DNA of 64,000 bases from Pseudomonas sp. Leaf48 (GCF_001421885.1 NZ_LMLH01000003.1:62001-126000), one strand, 5' to 3'. Positions 8,425-18,226 are shown, counted from the first letter of the stretch. The notes: generated by a model from the sequence alone, not told the origin. Numbers and translations: made by a program.

Positions 8425-9813
8425 TTACAAACCCATGTTGCAAGAGGACTTCGATACCAGCGCCTTGTCGTACTTAAGGAACCAGCCGGTAGTTTCTCGG
8501 GTGAAGAAAATGGTGATGATGGCCGCCAGTACCATGAGACCGGAGATAAAGTAGAGCGCGTAGTTGTAGCCCGCAGCCTGCTCAAAGCCACCACCTGCGC
8601 CGATGAACATCCCGATCACGAATGGCCCAAAACCACCGGCGTAAATACCGACGTTGACGATTGAGCCCGCCAGGCCAGTCGTGCCTTGCTTCGCAGAGTC
8701 AAACGCAATGGCATACAGCAACGTGTAGGGCGCGTTCATCGCGAACCCAGCAAACAACTGAATCGCGATAAGCCAAGTCAGGCTGACGGATGAGTATTTG
8801 AAGAGGTACATGCCCACCGCAAGCCACGCGAAAACAAGCACTAGGCAAAGTTTTCGGCCTGCACGGTCTGAAATCCATCCCCAAACGATCTGGCCGATAC
8901 CACCGGTGATCGTGAAGAGCACCGAGTAAGCAGCTGCCTCTGCGAAGTTGTAATGGGCAACAAAGGCCAGGTACTGAGGTAGCCAGAAGCTGATGCCGAA
9001 GTAGCCAACGATTGCAAACATCGAGATTAGAGCGATAGCGGAGATGTTCGGATTTTTCATTGCCGACTTGAACGCGCCTTTGGGCACTTCCACCACACCC
9101 TGTACCGCTTCCATTGATGGAGGGGTCTCACCGACGGCTTGAGCGTGTTCAACAAAGGACTCGTAACGCTTCTTCGTACTGAACCACCAGTAGACCGAAA
9201 AGATGATGATCATCGGTACAGGGAACAGCAGGAATGCCAAGCGCCAATTTTCCGGACCGTAAGCGTGGAGTAGAGCACTGATCGCTAAGCCGCCGATCAA
9301 TGTGCCCCAAGGGTATCCGGTGTGATGAAGTCCTAGGGCGAAACCACGGCGTTCCTTCGACCACCACTCAGACAAGGAGGTGACTTCGATGGCTTCGCCA
9401 GCACCGCCAAATGCGTGAGACATCACTTGCAGCGCGACAAGCACTCCAAGCGAGCCAGTCAAGAAATTGAGGCCGGTCAGAAAGGTGAATAGCGTGTAAG
9501 CAATCACGATTGGCAGGTGGCGGTATTTTCGCATCCATCCCTGACCGCCTTTATCAGCCCAAATCATGCAAGGCACGGCTATCAAAGATGTAGCGATCGT
9601 GATGAAAGCGGCAAGCAGTCCAGTCAGCTCAGCGCTTGTCTTGAACTCGCTGGTGATGGAGGGCAATACCATAAAGAACATCTGGCGGGAGTTGGCATCC
9701 ATGGCATATACGAGCCACAAAAGAGCCATCGCGCCCCACGAGGCTGCACCTGCTCCTCTCGGCACACGATTGACCGCAGGTAATGCTTCGATTTTGTCTT
9801 GAGCAAATCCCAT
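8425..9813 (-). CDS. MFS transporter
   Basis: A 462-residue major facilitator protein with about 12 hydrophobic segments and a middle charged loop near residue 220. First gene of a two-gene operon with the alpha/beta hydrolase, so it probably imports that enzyme's substrate or a related acid. GGAG lies 9 nt before the ATG. The adjacent divergent DeoR gene is the likely regulator. Substrate not identifiable. Confidence 0.85.
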   Translation of the reverse strand: MGFAQDKIEALPAVNRVPRGAGAASWGAMALLWLVYAMDANSRQMFFMVLPSITSEFKTSAELTGLLAAFITIATSLIAVPCMIWADKGGQGWMRKYRHLPIVIAYTLFTFLTGLNFLTGSLGVLVALQVMSHAFGGAGEAIEVTSLSEWWSKERRGFALGLHHTGYPWGTLIGGLAISALLHAYGPENWRLAFLLFPVPMIIIFSVYWWFSTKKRYESFVEHAQAVGETPPSMEAVQGVVEVPKGAFKSAMKNPNISAIALISMFAIVGYFGISFWLPQYLAFVAHYNFAEAAAYSVLFTITGGIGQIVWGWISDRAGRKLCLVLVFAWLAVGMYLFKYSSVSLTWLIAIQLFAGFAMNAPYTLLYAIAFDSAKQGTTGLAGSIVNVGIYAGGFGPFVIGMFIGAGGGFEQAAGYNYALYFISGLMVLAAIITIFFTRETTGWFLKYDKALVSKSSCNMGL

Positions 9814-10138
9814 GGGGATATCTCCGGGTGTTTATTTTTATTCTCCGGCTGAGGATCGGTGTTTTGCACACATACGCCTCAACATCCGAGATGATTCAGC
9901 ACTTGTCGTACTGCTCACCATGGACAGAGGTTATGGCTCAAATTCAGGGCTGAATATAGCTGGCAAAGCACACCTGCTGTGACCGCCAGGAACAGGTCAG
10001 TGGCATAGAACCAAGGGATTACCAGTTGCAGCACCATCGCCCTTGAGCATGCAGGCGACGACGTCAATGCATTAGGGAAAAGACACCTACGCCGACATAG
10101 CTTCGTTTGACGGCACAACCAAAAACCACCATATTAAT

Positions 10139-10163
10139 GCTCGGTTTAGCTCGATTATGATCG
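10139..10163 (+). promoter_or_regulatory. Three 10-bp-spaced direct repeats, possible DeoR operator
   Basis: GCTCG at 10139, GCTCG at 10149 and GATCG at 10159, an exact 10-bp phase, 20 nt before the DeoR ATG. DeoR-family proteins often bind phased direct repeats. The rest of the 370-nt spacer (9814-10182) shows no gene. Confidence 0.35.
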
Positions 10164-10182
10164 TTTAAGCAGGATTTTAAGC

Positions 10183-10959
10183 ATGACCTCGACACTTGAA
10201 ACGTTTCCTGGAGAACGCCAGCAACTTATTCAAGACCGCCTGGGAAGGTATGGACGTGTGATTGCAACTGATCTGGCGAGTGAGTTCGGTGTATCCGAAC
10301 ACTCTATACGACGCGATCTAAGTGCCTTAGCGGCTGCTGGGCTTTGTAAGCGCGTCTACGGCGGGGCAATCCTGATGCGTGAATCGGAGGATCCTATGAA
10401 CATCCGGGTACTTCAGGACTCGTCGCGCAAGGATAGACTTGGTAAGACTGCTGCCTCATTTTTGACCTCAGGGCAACATGTGTTCATTGATGCGGGCTCA
10501 ACAAATATGGCGATCGCCAGTGCGATTGATCCACAGTTGCAACTGACCGTTACCACCAACTCGCCATTAATTGCAGTGCAATTGATGAGACTGCCATGCG
10601 CCGAGGTCATTCTGTTGGGGGGCCGTCTGAATCCGATGACGGGAGGTGTGACGGGGTTAAGATCAGTCCAGCAATTACAGCATTTTAACTTTGACTGTTG
10701 CTTTATCGGAGCCTGCGCTATCGACCCTGACAATGGCGTGACGGCATTCGAATTGGAGGACGCCGACTTCAAACGCGCGGTCATCGCTTCGAGCGGCCAG
10801 CTGGTTGTCGCTGCGACCAATGAGAAGCTTTCTAGCGTCGCGCATTATCAAGTGGCGGAGTGTGGTGAGGTCGCAGCCCTAGTGGTTGAACATGATGCTC
10901 CACGAGAAAGGCTGGAGCCTTTCTTTACACAGATTTCCAATGTCGTCATGGCACGCTGA
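10183..10959 (+). CDS. DeoR family transcriptional regulator
   Basis: A 258-residue regulator with an N-terminal DeoR helix-turn-helix (about 12-65, HSIRRDLSALAAAGLCKRVYGGA) and a C-terminal DeoRC sugar-phosphate-sensing domain (DAGSTN near 100-106, TTNS near 122). These proteins usually repress carbohydrate operons and respond to phosphorylated sugars. Divergent from the MFS/hydrolase operon with a 370-nt spacer holding phased repeats, so control of that operon and of itself is likely. Confidence 0.9.
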   Translation: MTSTLETFPGERQQLIQDRLGRYGRVIATDLASEFGVSEHSIRRDLSALAAAGLCKRVYGGAILMRESEDPMNIRVLQDSSRKDRLGKTAASFLTSGQHVFIDAGSTNMAIASAIDPQLQLTVTTNSPLIAVQLMRLPCAEVILLGGRLNPMTGGVTGLRSVQQLQHFNFDCCFIGACAIDPDNGVTAFELEDADFKRAVIASSGQLVVAATNEKLSSVAHYQVAECGEVAALVVEHDAPRERLEPFFTQISNVVMAR

Positions 10960-11020
10960 GATTGCCAGCTACCAGCACAATGCAGCGTCGGTGCCGAACT
11001 GACTGTAAAAGCTTAAAGGC

Positions 11021-11932
11021 TCAAGGCCTTACTACCTTCCATGGATGCTTAATCCATTTTTCCTGAAAAAACTCGATGAACACTCGGATGCGAGGACTCA
11101 GATGCTTACGGTCTGAATAAAGGAGGTAAATAGGCTCCAAGATCTCTGCTTTATACTCGTCAAGCAGAAGCACCAGCGAACCATCTTGAATGTCTTTTCC
11201 AATGTGGAAATCTGCAAGGCGGACTATACCCGCGCCTGATTTGGCCATGTCCCTCAGCAGTTCGCCTTGGGTAAACGATCCTCGGGGCTTCACAGGGGTC
11301 GTCACACCCAGACCATCCTGGATAAAGGCCCATTTGTTCCAAGGGCTGGCAAAACTGAAGTTAAAGCATCGATGATTCATCAGGTCTTGTGGCTGCTGCG
11401 GTGTTCCATACTTTTCCAAGTAGTCAGGTGAAGCACACAGCAACCATTCACATTCGCCTATCTTCTTTGCGATTCTGGAAGAGCTCGGAAGAATCCCGCT
11501 GTGGATGGCTATGTCCAATCCCTGCTCGAACTGGTCAACGAACTGAGCGCCTAACTGAATCTCGACATCAAGACCGGGATAAGTGTCGAGGAATTCCGGC
11601 AACCAAGGCACGATCTGCTGCTTCGCAAAAGAGGTCATCGTGTGGATGCGAAGCGTGCCACTGACCCTTGAAGGAAGCCCTTCTGCCAGAGAGTCAGCTT
11701 CACTCATCGCCTCAACCACAGCTTTCGCACTGCGCAAATAAGCAGCTCCCTCCTCCGTCAGAGTGAGGACTCGGGAACCCCTCTGGAACAGTCGAACCCG
11801 AAGCCGATCCTCTAGCCGCGCTATCAATTTACTGATGGCCGACGGAGTCATCTCATGCGCCCTGGCGGCAGCAGAAAAACTTCCGCACTCTGTTGACCAG
11901 ATGAAGGCTAGCATTTGGGAGTATTGATCCAT
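11021..11932 (-). CDS. LysR family regulator, CrgA-like
   Basis: A 303-residue LysR-type regulator: winged helix at 1-60 (SFSAAARAHEMTPSAISKLIARLEDRL) and a substrate-binding domain from about 90. It lies downstream of the cupin gene in the same direction, but a strong terminator sits between, so it is probably transcribed on its own. It likely controls neighbouring catabolic genes; no operator was assigned. Confidence 0.9.
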   Translation of the reverse strand: MDQYSQMLAFIWSTECGSFSAAARAHEMTPSAISKLIARLEDRLRVRLFQRGSRVLTLTEEGAAYLRSAKAVVEAMSEADSLAEGLPSRVSGTLRIHTMTSFAKQQIVPWLPEFLDTYPGLDVEIQLGAQFVDQFEQGLDIAIHSGILPSSSRIAKKIGECEWLLCASPDYLEKYGTPQQPQDLMNHRCFNFSFASPWNKWAFIQDGLGVTTPVKPRGSFTQGELLRDMAKSGAGIVRLADFHIGKDIQDGSLVLLLDEYKAEILEPIYLLYSDRKHLSPRIRVFIEFFQEKWIKHPWKVVRP

Positions 11933-11976
11933 TTCGGTACGCTCCTTACGCGACTGAATCTACCTGTTTATCTACA

Positions 11977-12007
11977 CAAAAAAACGCGCCGTAGCGCGTT
12001 CTTTTTT
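11977..12007. terminator. Bidirectional intrinsic terminator
   Basis: AACGCGC / GCGCGTT stem with a CGTA loop, an A-run before and a T-run after. It ends the cupin transcript before LysR. Confidence 0.9.
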
Positions 12008-12016
12008 GAACCAAAA

Positions 12017-12553
12017 TCAGCGAATGAACTGCTCGATATAATCGTCCGGCAAGCCCAAATTTTTGTAATGGCTGCGGGCAGCTTCCAGCTTGGTGAAAAC
12101 GTCTTCATAGCCAACCGCGACACCCTGTGGGTCGACGTAAGTGTAGCCACCCTGAACGTGGAACCAAGTAATCATTTCTTCGACATCTTCAGGGACGAAC
12201 AGAGTGTGAGTCTCCCCTGGCGGCTCGAATGCAAAGGAGCCTTCATCAGCAACCCAATCGTGTTCGAGGTAGTACCAACGCCCCTTCAACACGATCGCAT
12301 GCACTGCACCTGAGTGGCGGTGACGTGACAAAACCCCGCTCTGCCGCACTCGGAGCAAGTTGATGTAGTACCCACCGCTAACGCTCAGCAGCAGTGGTTT
12401 GAAAGATACTGACTTGGTGACAGGCACCCAGAGATTATCGTCTTCGAGCCAAGTGGTCATAACGCCTGGATGCACCATGTCTGGAGACATGAAAGGCACC
12501 TGCGGCAAAGCATAAGGAATGGCAAGTTCATCAGGTTTAACGGGCGTATTCAT
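12017..12553 (-). CDS. Cupin, 2,4'-dihydroxyacetophenone dioxygenase-like
   Basis: A 178-residue single cupin. Metal-site residues are visible in SRHRHSGAVHAIVLKG and in the later PGETHTL. The family cleaves C-C bonds of alpha-hydroxyketones with a non-haem iron. I chose ATG12553, which has GAGAG upstream; a TTG 15 nt earlier is less likely. It is divergent from the LLM/SnoaL operon across a 350-nt spacer with an inverted repeat. A second, more distant member of this family lies at 25294-25773 in the prophage cargo. Actual substrate unknown. Confidence 0.75.
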   Translation of the reverse strand: MNTPVKPDELAIPYALPQVPFMSPDMVHPGVMTTWLEDDNLWVPVTKSVSFKPLLLSVSGGYYINLLRVRQSGVLSRHRHSGAVHAIVLKGRWYYLEHDWVADEGSFAFEPPGETHTLFVPEDVEEMITWFHVQGGYTYVDPQGVAVGYEDVFTKLEAARSHYKNLGLPDDYIEQFIR

Positions 12554-12658
12554 TATAATTTCTCTCAACGTGTGACTGGCGAGCGAGCCAGGATTTCAAT
12601 CGCTGAGTGAGAGTAGGTGATGCTCTCGCACAGGAGAATACTCAGAAATTCACACCAT

Positions 12659-12677
12659 CTGTGACCACTCGTCACAG
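12659..12677. promoter_or_regulatory. Inverted repeat in the cupin/LLM divergent promoter
   Basis: CTGTGAC-CACTC-GTCACAG, a perfect 7-5-7 inverted repeat. A weaker LacI-like palindrome, TGAAAGCCGCTTACA, lies at 12855-12869, 35 nt before the LLM ATG. Otherwise the 350-nt spacer (12554-12904) holds no gene. Confidence 0.4.
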
Positions 12678-12904
12678 CGCGTAGACTCATCCCGTTGAAG
12701 GCCGCGACTCATCTAAGACGCCTACTGCGGACGAGTTCAAGCGATTGACCCAGCAGATTTTTCATTGAGCGGATAGCGGCCACCAGTGGATCGCGCCCCA
12801 TCAGAGGGGACACATTTTCCCCAATACCTTCACTACCATGCAGACCTGTTCATCTGAAAGCCGCTTACACAGTAGTAATCGGCTTGAAATAATGAGGTTT
12901 AGCA

Positions 12905-13909
12905 ATGACTTCTCTCAGCCCTTCCCTTGAGCTCAGTCCCGAGCTTGCAGCTCATCCGGCCTATTCGCGAGTGTTCCAGCCCGAAGGCCTCACCTTCGGA
13001 TACATCATGCCCTTGGAGGGCTATCCGAATTCGCCGTTTCCCACGCTGCAGGATCATCAACGCCTTGCTCGCATCGCGGACGAGGCTGGATTCGCAAGTC
13101 TGTGGATGAGAGATGTGCCCTTCTATGACCCGAGCTTTGGTGATACTGGTCAAATGATCGACCCGTTTGTATATCTGGGATATCTGGCTGCTGTTACCAA
13201 AAACATTGCCTTGGGCACAACGGGCATCGTTCTTCCGTTACGTGAACCACTGATCGTCGCTAAGCAGTCCGTTTCGGTCGACCAGCTAACCGGCGGTCGT
13301 TTCTTGCTAGGGCTATCCAGCGGAGATCGCCCGATTGAATATCCAGCATTCGGGATTGATTTCGAAGCGAGAGAAGAACGATACCGGGAAGGCTTCGAGC
13401 TGATTAAGACAGTCACTGAAAACAGCTTCCCAAGCGTCTCAACCAAACTTTTCGGCCAGCTGGAAGGCTTGCTAGACATGGTACCCAAGCCAGTTGGCCC
13501 TCGACTCCCCATGATTGTCGTGGGCCGGGCCCGTCAGACGCTTGAGTGGATAGCCAATAATGCCGATGCCTGGATTTGGCATCTGAGCGACTTCAATCGT
13601 TTGCCCGGTCTCATCCGCGAGTTCCGTTCTGCCAGCCAGACCGGCAATGCAAAACCATACGGCTACGCGACATTTTTCGATCTGGCGAAGGATCCGAACA
13701 CACCGCTGGAACGCGGCTACAACGGAATAAGGATCGGGCGTAATGCTCTCGTGGAGCTCTGGAAACGGCAACAGGATGAAGGTGTTTCACACGTCGCACT
13801 GAATATCAAACCTTTGCAGCGACCAGCCGCTGATGTCCTGGAGGAGATGGCTGAGTATGTCCTGCCACACTTTCCCATAGGCCAACCTGCCTCGCAGGTG
13901 ACCCAGTGA
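12905..13909 (+). CDS. LLM class flavin-dependent oxidoreductase
   Basis: A 334-residue luciferase-like TIM-barrel protein. Features of the group include the N-terminal GYIMPLEG, AVTKNIALGTTGIVLPLREPL near 100-120, and SVDQLTGGRFLLGLSSGD near 125-145. Such enzymes use reduced FMN or F420 for mono-oxygenation or reduction; FMNH2 is expected in Pseudomonas. Its end overlaps the next start by 4 nt, so the two proteins are made in a coupled way. No flavin reductase gene is seen nearby. Confidence 0.85.
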   Translation: MTSLSPSLELSPELAAHPAYSRVFQPEGLTFGYIMPLEGYPNSPFPTLQDHQRLARIADEAGFASLWMRDVPFYDPSFGDTGQMIDPFVYLGYLAAVTKNIALGTTGIVLPLREPLIVAKQSVSVDQLTGGRFLLGLSSGDRPIEYPAFGIDFEAREERYREGFELIKTVTENSFPSVSTKLFGQLEGLLDMVPKPVGPRLPMIVVGRARQTLEWIANNADAWIWHLSDFNRLPGLIREFRSASQTGNAKPYGYATFFDLAKDPNTPLERGYNGIRIGRNALVELWKRQQDEGVSHVALNIKPLQRPAADVLEEMAEYVLPHFPIGQPASQVTQ

Positions 13910-14853
13910 CCGGCTCAAGTGATCGCACCGACATTAAGGGCGTTATAGCCACCTTTCTGGAAGCCTGGGAGAACGGTAATTGGGAATCTGCTGGGGATAT
14001 ATTCACTGACAATTGCCAGTTGGTGACAAGCCACATGTCCGCTCATGAGGGTGGACGCAAGATTGTCAGAGCTTTCCAGCAAGACCGTGCCAAGGCTGAT
14101 GGCTTTTCAGTGAAGGCAACCAATCACTATGTGGGAGGTGGAGAAACCGACGCCACTTTCAGTTTCTACGTCTATGGCCATATCAGCAAAGCCACAAAGT
14201 CGGCCAAGCTCGGATTTGGAATGACTGTCACGGGCTCTCTGAAAAAGACAGCAGGCACCTGGCACCTCGACAGCGTGCTGATTGCCTTGAATTGGGTAAC
14301 CGGGGACTACTCGCTTGCAACTCACTGGCAGCTTCCACCAGGTGACGACGGATGGAGAATTGGCGATCTCGCTCCGACCATCGTGAGCGAACTGAACGCG
14401 CCATGGCTTGCTTTCCCAAGCTCAACGCCTTCGGTACCCAGCGAGGAGTGTATTGCTGAAACCTACGCTCGTTACTCATGGGCGCTGGATCAGGCTGACA
14501 TGCAGCTACTTGCCCATTGCTTTGCCAACGACGCCGCTGGTGATTTCCAACCGATGGGCCTTATTGAAGGGCGCCACGCGATCATCGGCTCCTTCAAAGA
14601 GTTTCGCAGGCCCTGGCCGTGGATGCAGCATTTCGCGGACGTGCTGGAGATCAAGTCCGACGAGGAAAAGGGTGTAGCGGAAATGATTGTCGGCAGAGTC
14701 ATTCCTGGAAACTCACACACGCAAGATGGCACGCCTCTCTATGGCGCGCATTACCGGATGCGGCTTCGTCGCAAGCATGAGGGCTTCTGGCAACTGACCT
14801 GGAGCGAGTACCGCCCAGGCTGGTTCAATGCCAAAGAAGCACCAAGAGTTTAG
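13906..14853 (+). CDS. Double SnoaL-like (NTF2 fold) protein
   Basis: A 315-residue protein with two NTF2/SnoaL-like halves: about 1-145 (FLEAWENGNWESAGDIFTDNC start) and about 180-310 (YARYSWALDQADMQLLAHCFANDA start). Single SnoaL domains are cyclases, isomerases, dehydratases or lyases; the tandem form suggests an internal dimer. It starts at a GTG overlapping the LLM stop (GTGA). It would act on the same substrate as the flavin enzyme; the reaction is unknown. Confidence 0.75.
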   Translation: MTGSSDRTDIKGVIATFLEAWENGNWESAGDIFTDNCQLVTSHMSAHEGGRKIVRAFQQDRAKADGFSVKATNHYVGGGETDATFSFYVYGHISKATKSAKLGFGMTVTGSLKKTAGTWHLDSVLIALNWVTGDYSLATHWQLPPGDDGWRIGDLAPTIVSELNAPWLAFPSSTPSVPSEECIAETYARYSWALDQADMQLLAHCFANDAAGDFQPMGLIEGRHAIIGSFKEFRRPWPWMQHFADVLEIKSDEEKGVAEMIVGRVIPGNSHTQDGTPLYGAHYRMRLRRKHEGFWQLTWSEYRPGWFNAKEAPRV

Positions 14854-14871
14854 TCCCTTCCTGGAAACGCT

Positions 14872-15888
14872 CTAGGGCCGTGGCGCCGTACTATCTCGGA
14901 CGACGAGTTCGATTTGTATGCGCTCGCGGCGTGCAAGTGGGCGCCCCTCGATCAGCGCAACGATGTTGTTGGCGCTGCTGATACCAATTTTCGAAGTCGG
15001 CACCCTGACGGTCGTCAGGGCTGGCACGTAGGCAGCCGCGAACTCGATATCATCGAACCCGCTGACTGATAGTTCTTTGGGGACGTCGATCCCATTGGAG
15101 CGCGCTTCCGCCAACGCTCCGATACAGGTGAGGTCAGTGCTGCAGACAATGGCCGTAGGCTTGGGGTTAAGCTCCATAGCAATCCGCAGCCCGGCGCGCC
15201 CTCCCTCAATCGTGAATGGCTGCTCAATAATCCGTTCACTTGAAAGCTCTATCCCTGACTCGAGTAGCTGAGCGGTGATTCCTTTCAGACGGTATTTTGC
15301 CCGTTCGTTGTTAGAAACAACTCCACTGATCATGGCGATACTTTGATGACCAAGGCTAAGCAAGTGCTTGGCAATCAATCGACCACCCTCCTCATTGCTG
15401 AATCCCACGCAGTGATGGTCGTGAGCACCATCTAGCGACCACATGAGAATGAATGGGCATTGGGCGGCAGTTAGTGCTTCATAAATTTCAGGACTATGTT
15501 CAGTACCCACTAACAGTAGGCCTTCAACGCCCCGCTCAATCATGTTCCTTACGTTTACCAGTTCCTGCGCCTGGTCGTATTCATGGGAAGAAATGATTAA
15601 GTGATACCCAAGCTCCGTTAGCCTTAACTGGAGGGCCTGGACAGCTTCAGCGAACGCAGGGTTGTTAAAAGTAGGAAAAACGGCTCCGATGCTGTGCGTG
15701 CGCCTGGATGCCAAAGCACGGGCGGCCCCGTCTCGCACGTACCCGAGCTCTTGAACAGCTGCTTGTACTTTGGCCAGCGTGGCAGGTTTCACTAAGTGCG
15801 GGACAGCCAATGCTCTTGAAGCACTCCCCATCGAGACGCCCGCCAATTCAGCCACATCCTTGAGCTTCGGTTTCTCGATTTTTTTCAT
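14872..15888 (-). CDS. LacI family transcriptional regulator
   Basis: A 338-residue LacI/GalR protein: N-terminal helix-turn-helix (LKDVAELAGVSMGSASRAL, 9-27), hinge, and a periplasmic-binding-like effector domain from about 65. Convergent with the SnoaL gene with only 18 nt between stops. It follows the cyclase gene by 161 nt and may be the last gene of that operon. LacI-type palindromes upstream of the SDR gene (19264 and 19363) are likely targets. Confidence 0.9.
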   Translation of the reverse strand: MKKIEKPKLKDVAELAGVSMGSASRALAVPHLVKPATLAKVQAAVQELGYVRDGAARALASRRTHSIGAVFPTFNNPAFAEAVQALQLRLTELGYHLIISSHEYDQAQELVNVRNMIERGVEGLLLVGTEHSPEIYEALTAAQCPFILMWSLDGAHDHHCVGFSNEEGGRLIAKHLLSLGHQSIAMISGVVSNNERAKYRLKGITAQLLESGIELSSERIIEQPFTIEGGRAGLRIAMELNPKPTAIVCSTDLTCIGALAEARSNGIDVPKELSVSGFDDIEFAAAYVPALTTVRVPTSKIGISSANNIVALIEGRPLARRERIQIELVVRDSTAPRP

Positions 15889-16049
15889 TGGAGATTCAGC
15901 ATCCTCGATCGTAGTGCGGAGACAGGACGATCAGAAGAACGCCCTCGATTTGCGCAGAGGATGATAAGCCAACAGCCTGCCGTTCGGGAGCCGTTAATTG
16001 GAGGGAAAAACCTGAGAACAGCGTTTCTGCTGCCCCCAGGCAAAAACAC

Positions 16050-17012
16050 TTATTTAATGACGATCGGATTCACAGGAGCTCCGGTTCCGCCAACGACCTT
16101 TAGAGGGGCTGCGGTATAGAGAAACGTCCACTGACCGTCCTCAGCGCAGTCCTCAGCGAGAGGATCAAGCTGAGCGATCTCAGTGAGAGTGATGCCCAAG
16201 TTCCTCATGAGTGCGTTGTGCAACGGCAACGCAACCCCTGACACGGGATCGACGGTGACTTCGTTAGCAATGGTGTCGGTGACGATGTTCGGAATTTCCA
16301 TCTCCTGAAACCACTTCACCAGCTCAGGGCTGTAGGTCAGGCCTGGCTCGATAAAGTCTTTGTAGAACTCTTCCGGGTCGCGTTTATAAAACGAGCCGAT
16401 CCATCCAGTGCGGATGATGAGAATGTCGCGCTTGTTGATAGAGACGCCTTGAGCCCGGGCCGCAGCCATTAAATCCTCATGGTTGAACGTTTCACCTGCA
16501 TCCAGCACGTCTTTACCACGGTGGCGCGCTATGTCGATCAGAATGCCTCGGCCAACGATGCCTTTTTCACCCAATGGAGCAACGCTCGCCTTGGCCAGGG
16601 AACCGATAGTGGTATCGGCGCTGTAGCCATTCCAAATCTGATCGTCGTACCAGACATGCCCAAGGGCGTCGTACTGAGTTGACCCTTGAAGATGAAAAAA
16701 CATCACGTCGTCGGCGAACTCGTAAGAGCCCGGAAAATGTGGGCCTTTGCCACAGTTGTAGTGACCACGATCCATGATATTCATGCGTTTTGACTGGGAG
16801 CGACCAGGCCAGACCGGGTCACCAGCAGGATCTGCCATCCGTACCTGCAAAGTAAATGTCTTGCCTTGCTTGACCTCTTTGACCCCTTGGAGAACTTCGA
16901 TACCTGTAAGGTAGTTGAGTGAGCCTACCTCATCATCCGGGCCCCACTTACCCCAGTTCTTAGGGGAGTCTTTGAGCAAGTCATGAATATGCGGAACGGT
17001 CTTGTCTGTCAT
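16050..17012 (-). CDS. Cyclase family protein (kynurenine formamidase-like)
   Basis: A 320-residue metal-dependent hydrolase of the cyclase family. The metal/active-site segment reads FFHLQGSTQYDALGHVWYD (about 98-116), a long-type variant of the usual HxGTHxDxPxH. Known relatives hydrolyse formyl-kynurenine, isatin or lactones. It follows the GldA-like dehydrogenase by 47 nt. A lactonase or amidase step after alcohol oxidation is plausible but unproven. Confidence 0.8.
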   Translation of the reverse strand: MTDKTVPHIHDLLKDSPKNWGKWGPDDEVGSLNYLTGIEVLQGVKEVKQGKTFTLQVRMADPAGDPVWPGRSQSKRMNIMDRGHYNCGKGPHFPGSYEFADDVMFFHLQGSTQYDALGHVWYDDQIWNGYSADTTIGSLAKASVAPLGEKGIVGRGILIDIARHRGKDVLDAGETFNHEDLMAAARAQGVSINKRDILIIRTGWIGSFYKRDPEEFYKDFIEPGLTYSPELVKWFQEMEIPNIVTDTIANEVTVDPVSGVALPLHNALMRNLGITLTEIAQLDPLAEDCAEDGQWTFLYTAAPLKVVGGTGAPVNPIVIK

Positions 17013-17059
17013 TTTCTGAGCCTCTTTTATTCTTGGATTAGCTGTGCTGCATTTAGCGG

Positions 17060-18163
17060 TTAGTTGTAACGTTCAAATCGTTGTCCCAGCTCGTCAGCAC
17101 GAGCGAGTCCTCGGATGAGTCGTTCAGCCGTAAGGGCTGGCGCCATATTTTTTGCGTACACCGCACCCAGTGTTGCCTGGACGACAATGTCCAATTCCTC
17201 AGAGGTAAACGGAGACGTCTGGCCAAGGCCGTCGAGGGTGACGGGAAGATTCACATCATTCAGAAGCTGAGCGACCTCTAGGATCTCTGAGTCTGGGCGC
17301 TCTTCGACGGACATCTGCACCAGCGTCCCGAATGCGACAAGCTCACCATGCAGCATGGAAGTAATCGCAGGAATTGCCGTAAGACCTCGCACAAGCGCAT
17401 GAGCTAGCGACAAGCCGCCACTCTCGAACCCAACGCCACTGATAAGGACGGTTCCTTCAACAACCCGCTCGACATCATCATTAACCTCGTGCCGGCCTAC
17501 TGCTTGGTAAGCGCTGTACCCGTAGGTCATAAGCGTCTTAAACACTGCCTCTGTTAGCAGCAATGCAGTGTTCAACGCTGGAGTACCAAATGAGTTATTG
17601 CCTCCGGCAGACTGACATTGTTGCGCCTCAAACTTTTTACTGATGGCGTCGCCGATACCTGCGGCGAAAAACCTTGCAGGCGCACGGACAATCACTTCGG
17701 TGTCCACGACTACTGCAGAGGGGTTCATGTTCAGGTACTCGACACCAACGACCTTGTGCGCTTCGTCGTAAAGCACAATCAAACGGCTGGTTGGGGCGTC
17801 GCTGGAAGCAATGGTCGGGCATACGACAATGGGGACGTTAAGCTGAGCAGCCATCCCTTTAGCCGTGTCAATTGTCTTACCCCCGCCCAAAGCGATGATG
17901 GTGTCTGGCCTGTAATCTGCTGATCGCTCACAGAGAGACGCAATTGCAGCTTTAGTGCATTCACCAGGAAAAACGATACTGTTCGCCTCGAAGCCATGCT
18001 CTGACAATGCATTCCCTACCTCAGGCCACAGATGCCTCGAGACGAACTCGTCGCATAAGACCAAAGGGCGCGATTGCCCCATATCGGAAAGGATTCTGCC
18101 AAGCTGCTTTAGCGCGCCTGGCCCTTGCTCGTATCGGCCAGGAAAACCCATTGTTCGAACCAT
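17060..18163 (-). CDS. Iron-containing alcohol dehydrogenase, glycerol dehydrogenase-like
   Basis: A 367-residue GldA-type dehydrogenase. It has the NAD motif GGGKTIDTAKG (about 93-103) and the metal ligands Asp in AAGIGDAISKKFEA, His in SLAHALVRGL and His in TSMLHGELVAFG. Such enzymes oxidise polyols or hydroxyketones with Zn or Fe. It lies 63 nt after the SDR and 47 nt before the cyclase, so all three are likely one operon. The true substrate may differ from glycerol. Confidence 0.85.
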   Translation of the reverse strand: MVRTMGFPGRYEQGPGALKQLGRILSDMGQSRPLVLCDEFVSRHLWPEVGNALSEHGFEANSIVFPGECTKAAIASLCERSADYRPDTIIALGGGKTIDTAKGMAAQLNVPIVVCPTIASSDAPTSRLIVLYDEAHKVVGVEYLNMNPSAVVVDTEVIVRAPARFFAAGIGDAISKKFEAQQCQSAGGNNSFGTPALNTALLLTEAVFKTLMTYGYSAYQAVGRHEVNDDVERVVEGTVLISGVGFESGGLSLAHALVRGLTAIPAITSMLHGELVAFGTLVQMSVEERPDSEILEVAQLLNDVNLPVTLDGLGQTSPFTSEELDIVVQATLGAVYAKNMAPALTAERLIRGLARADELGQRFERYN

Positions 18164-18226
18164 GCCACCACCCGCTGCTGAAAAACTGTGAGATAAATCG
18201 TTACGTTGAATACGAGCCCGGATGGA

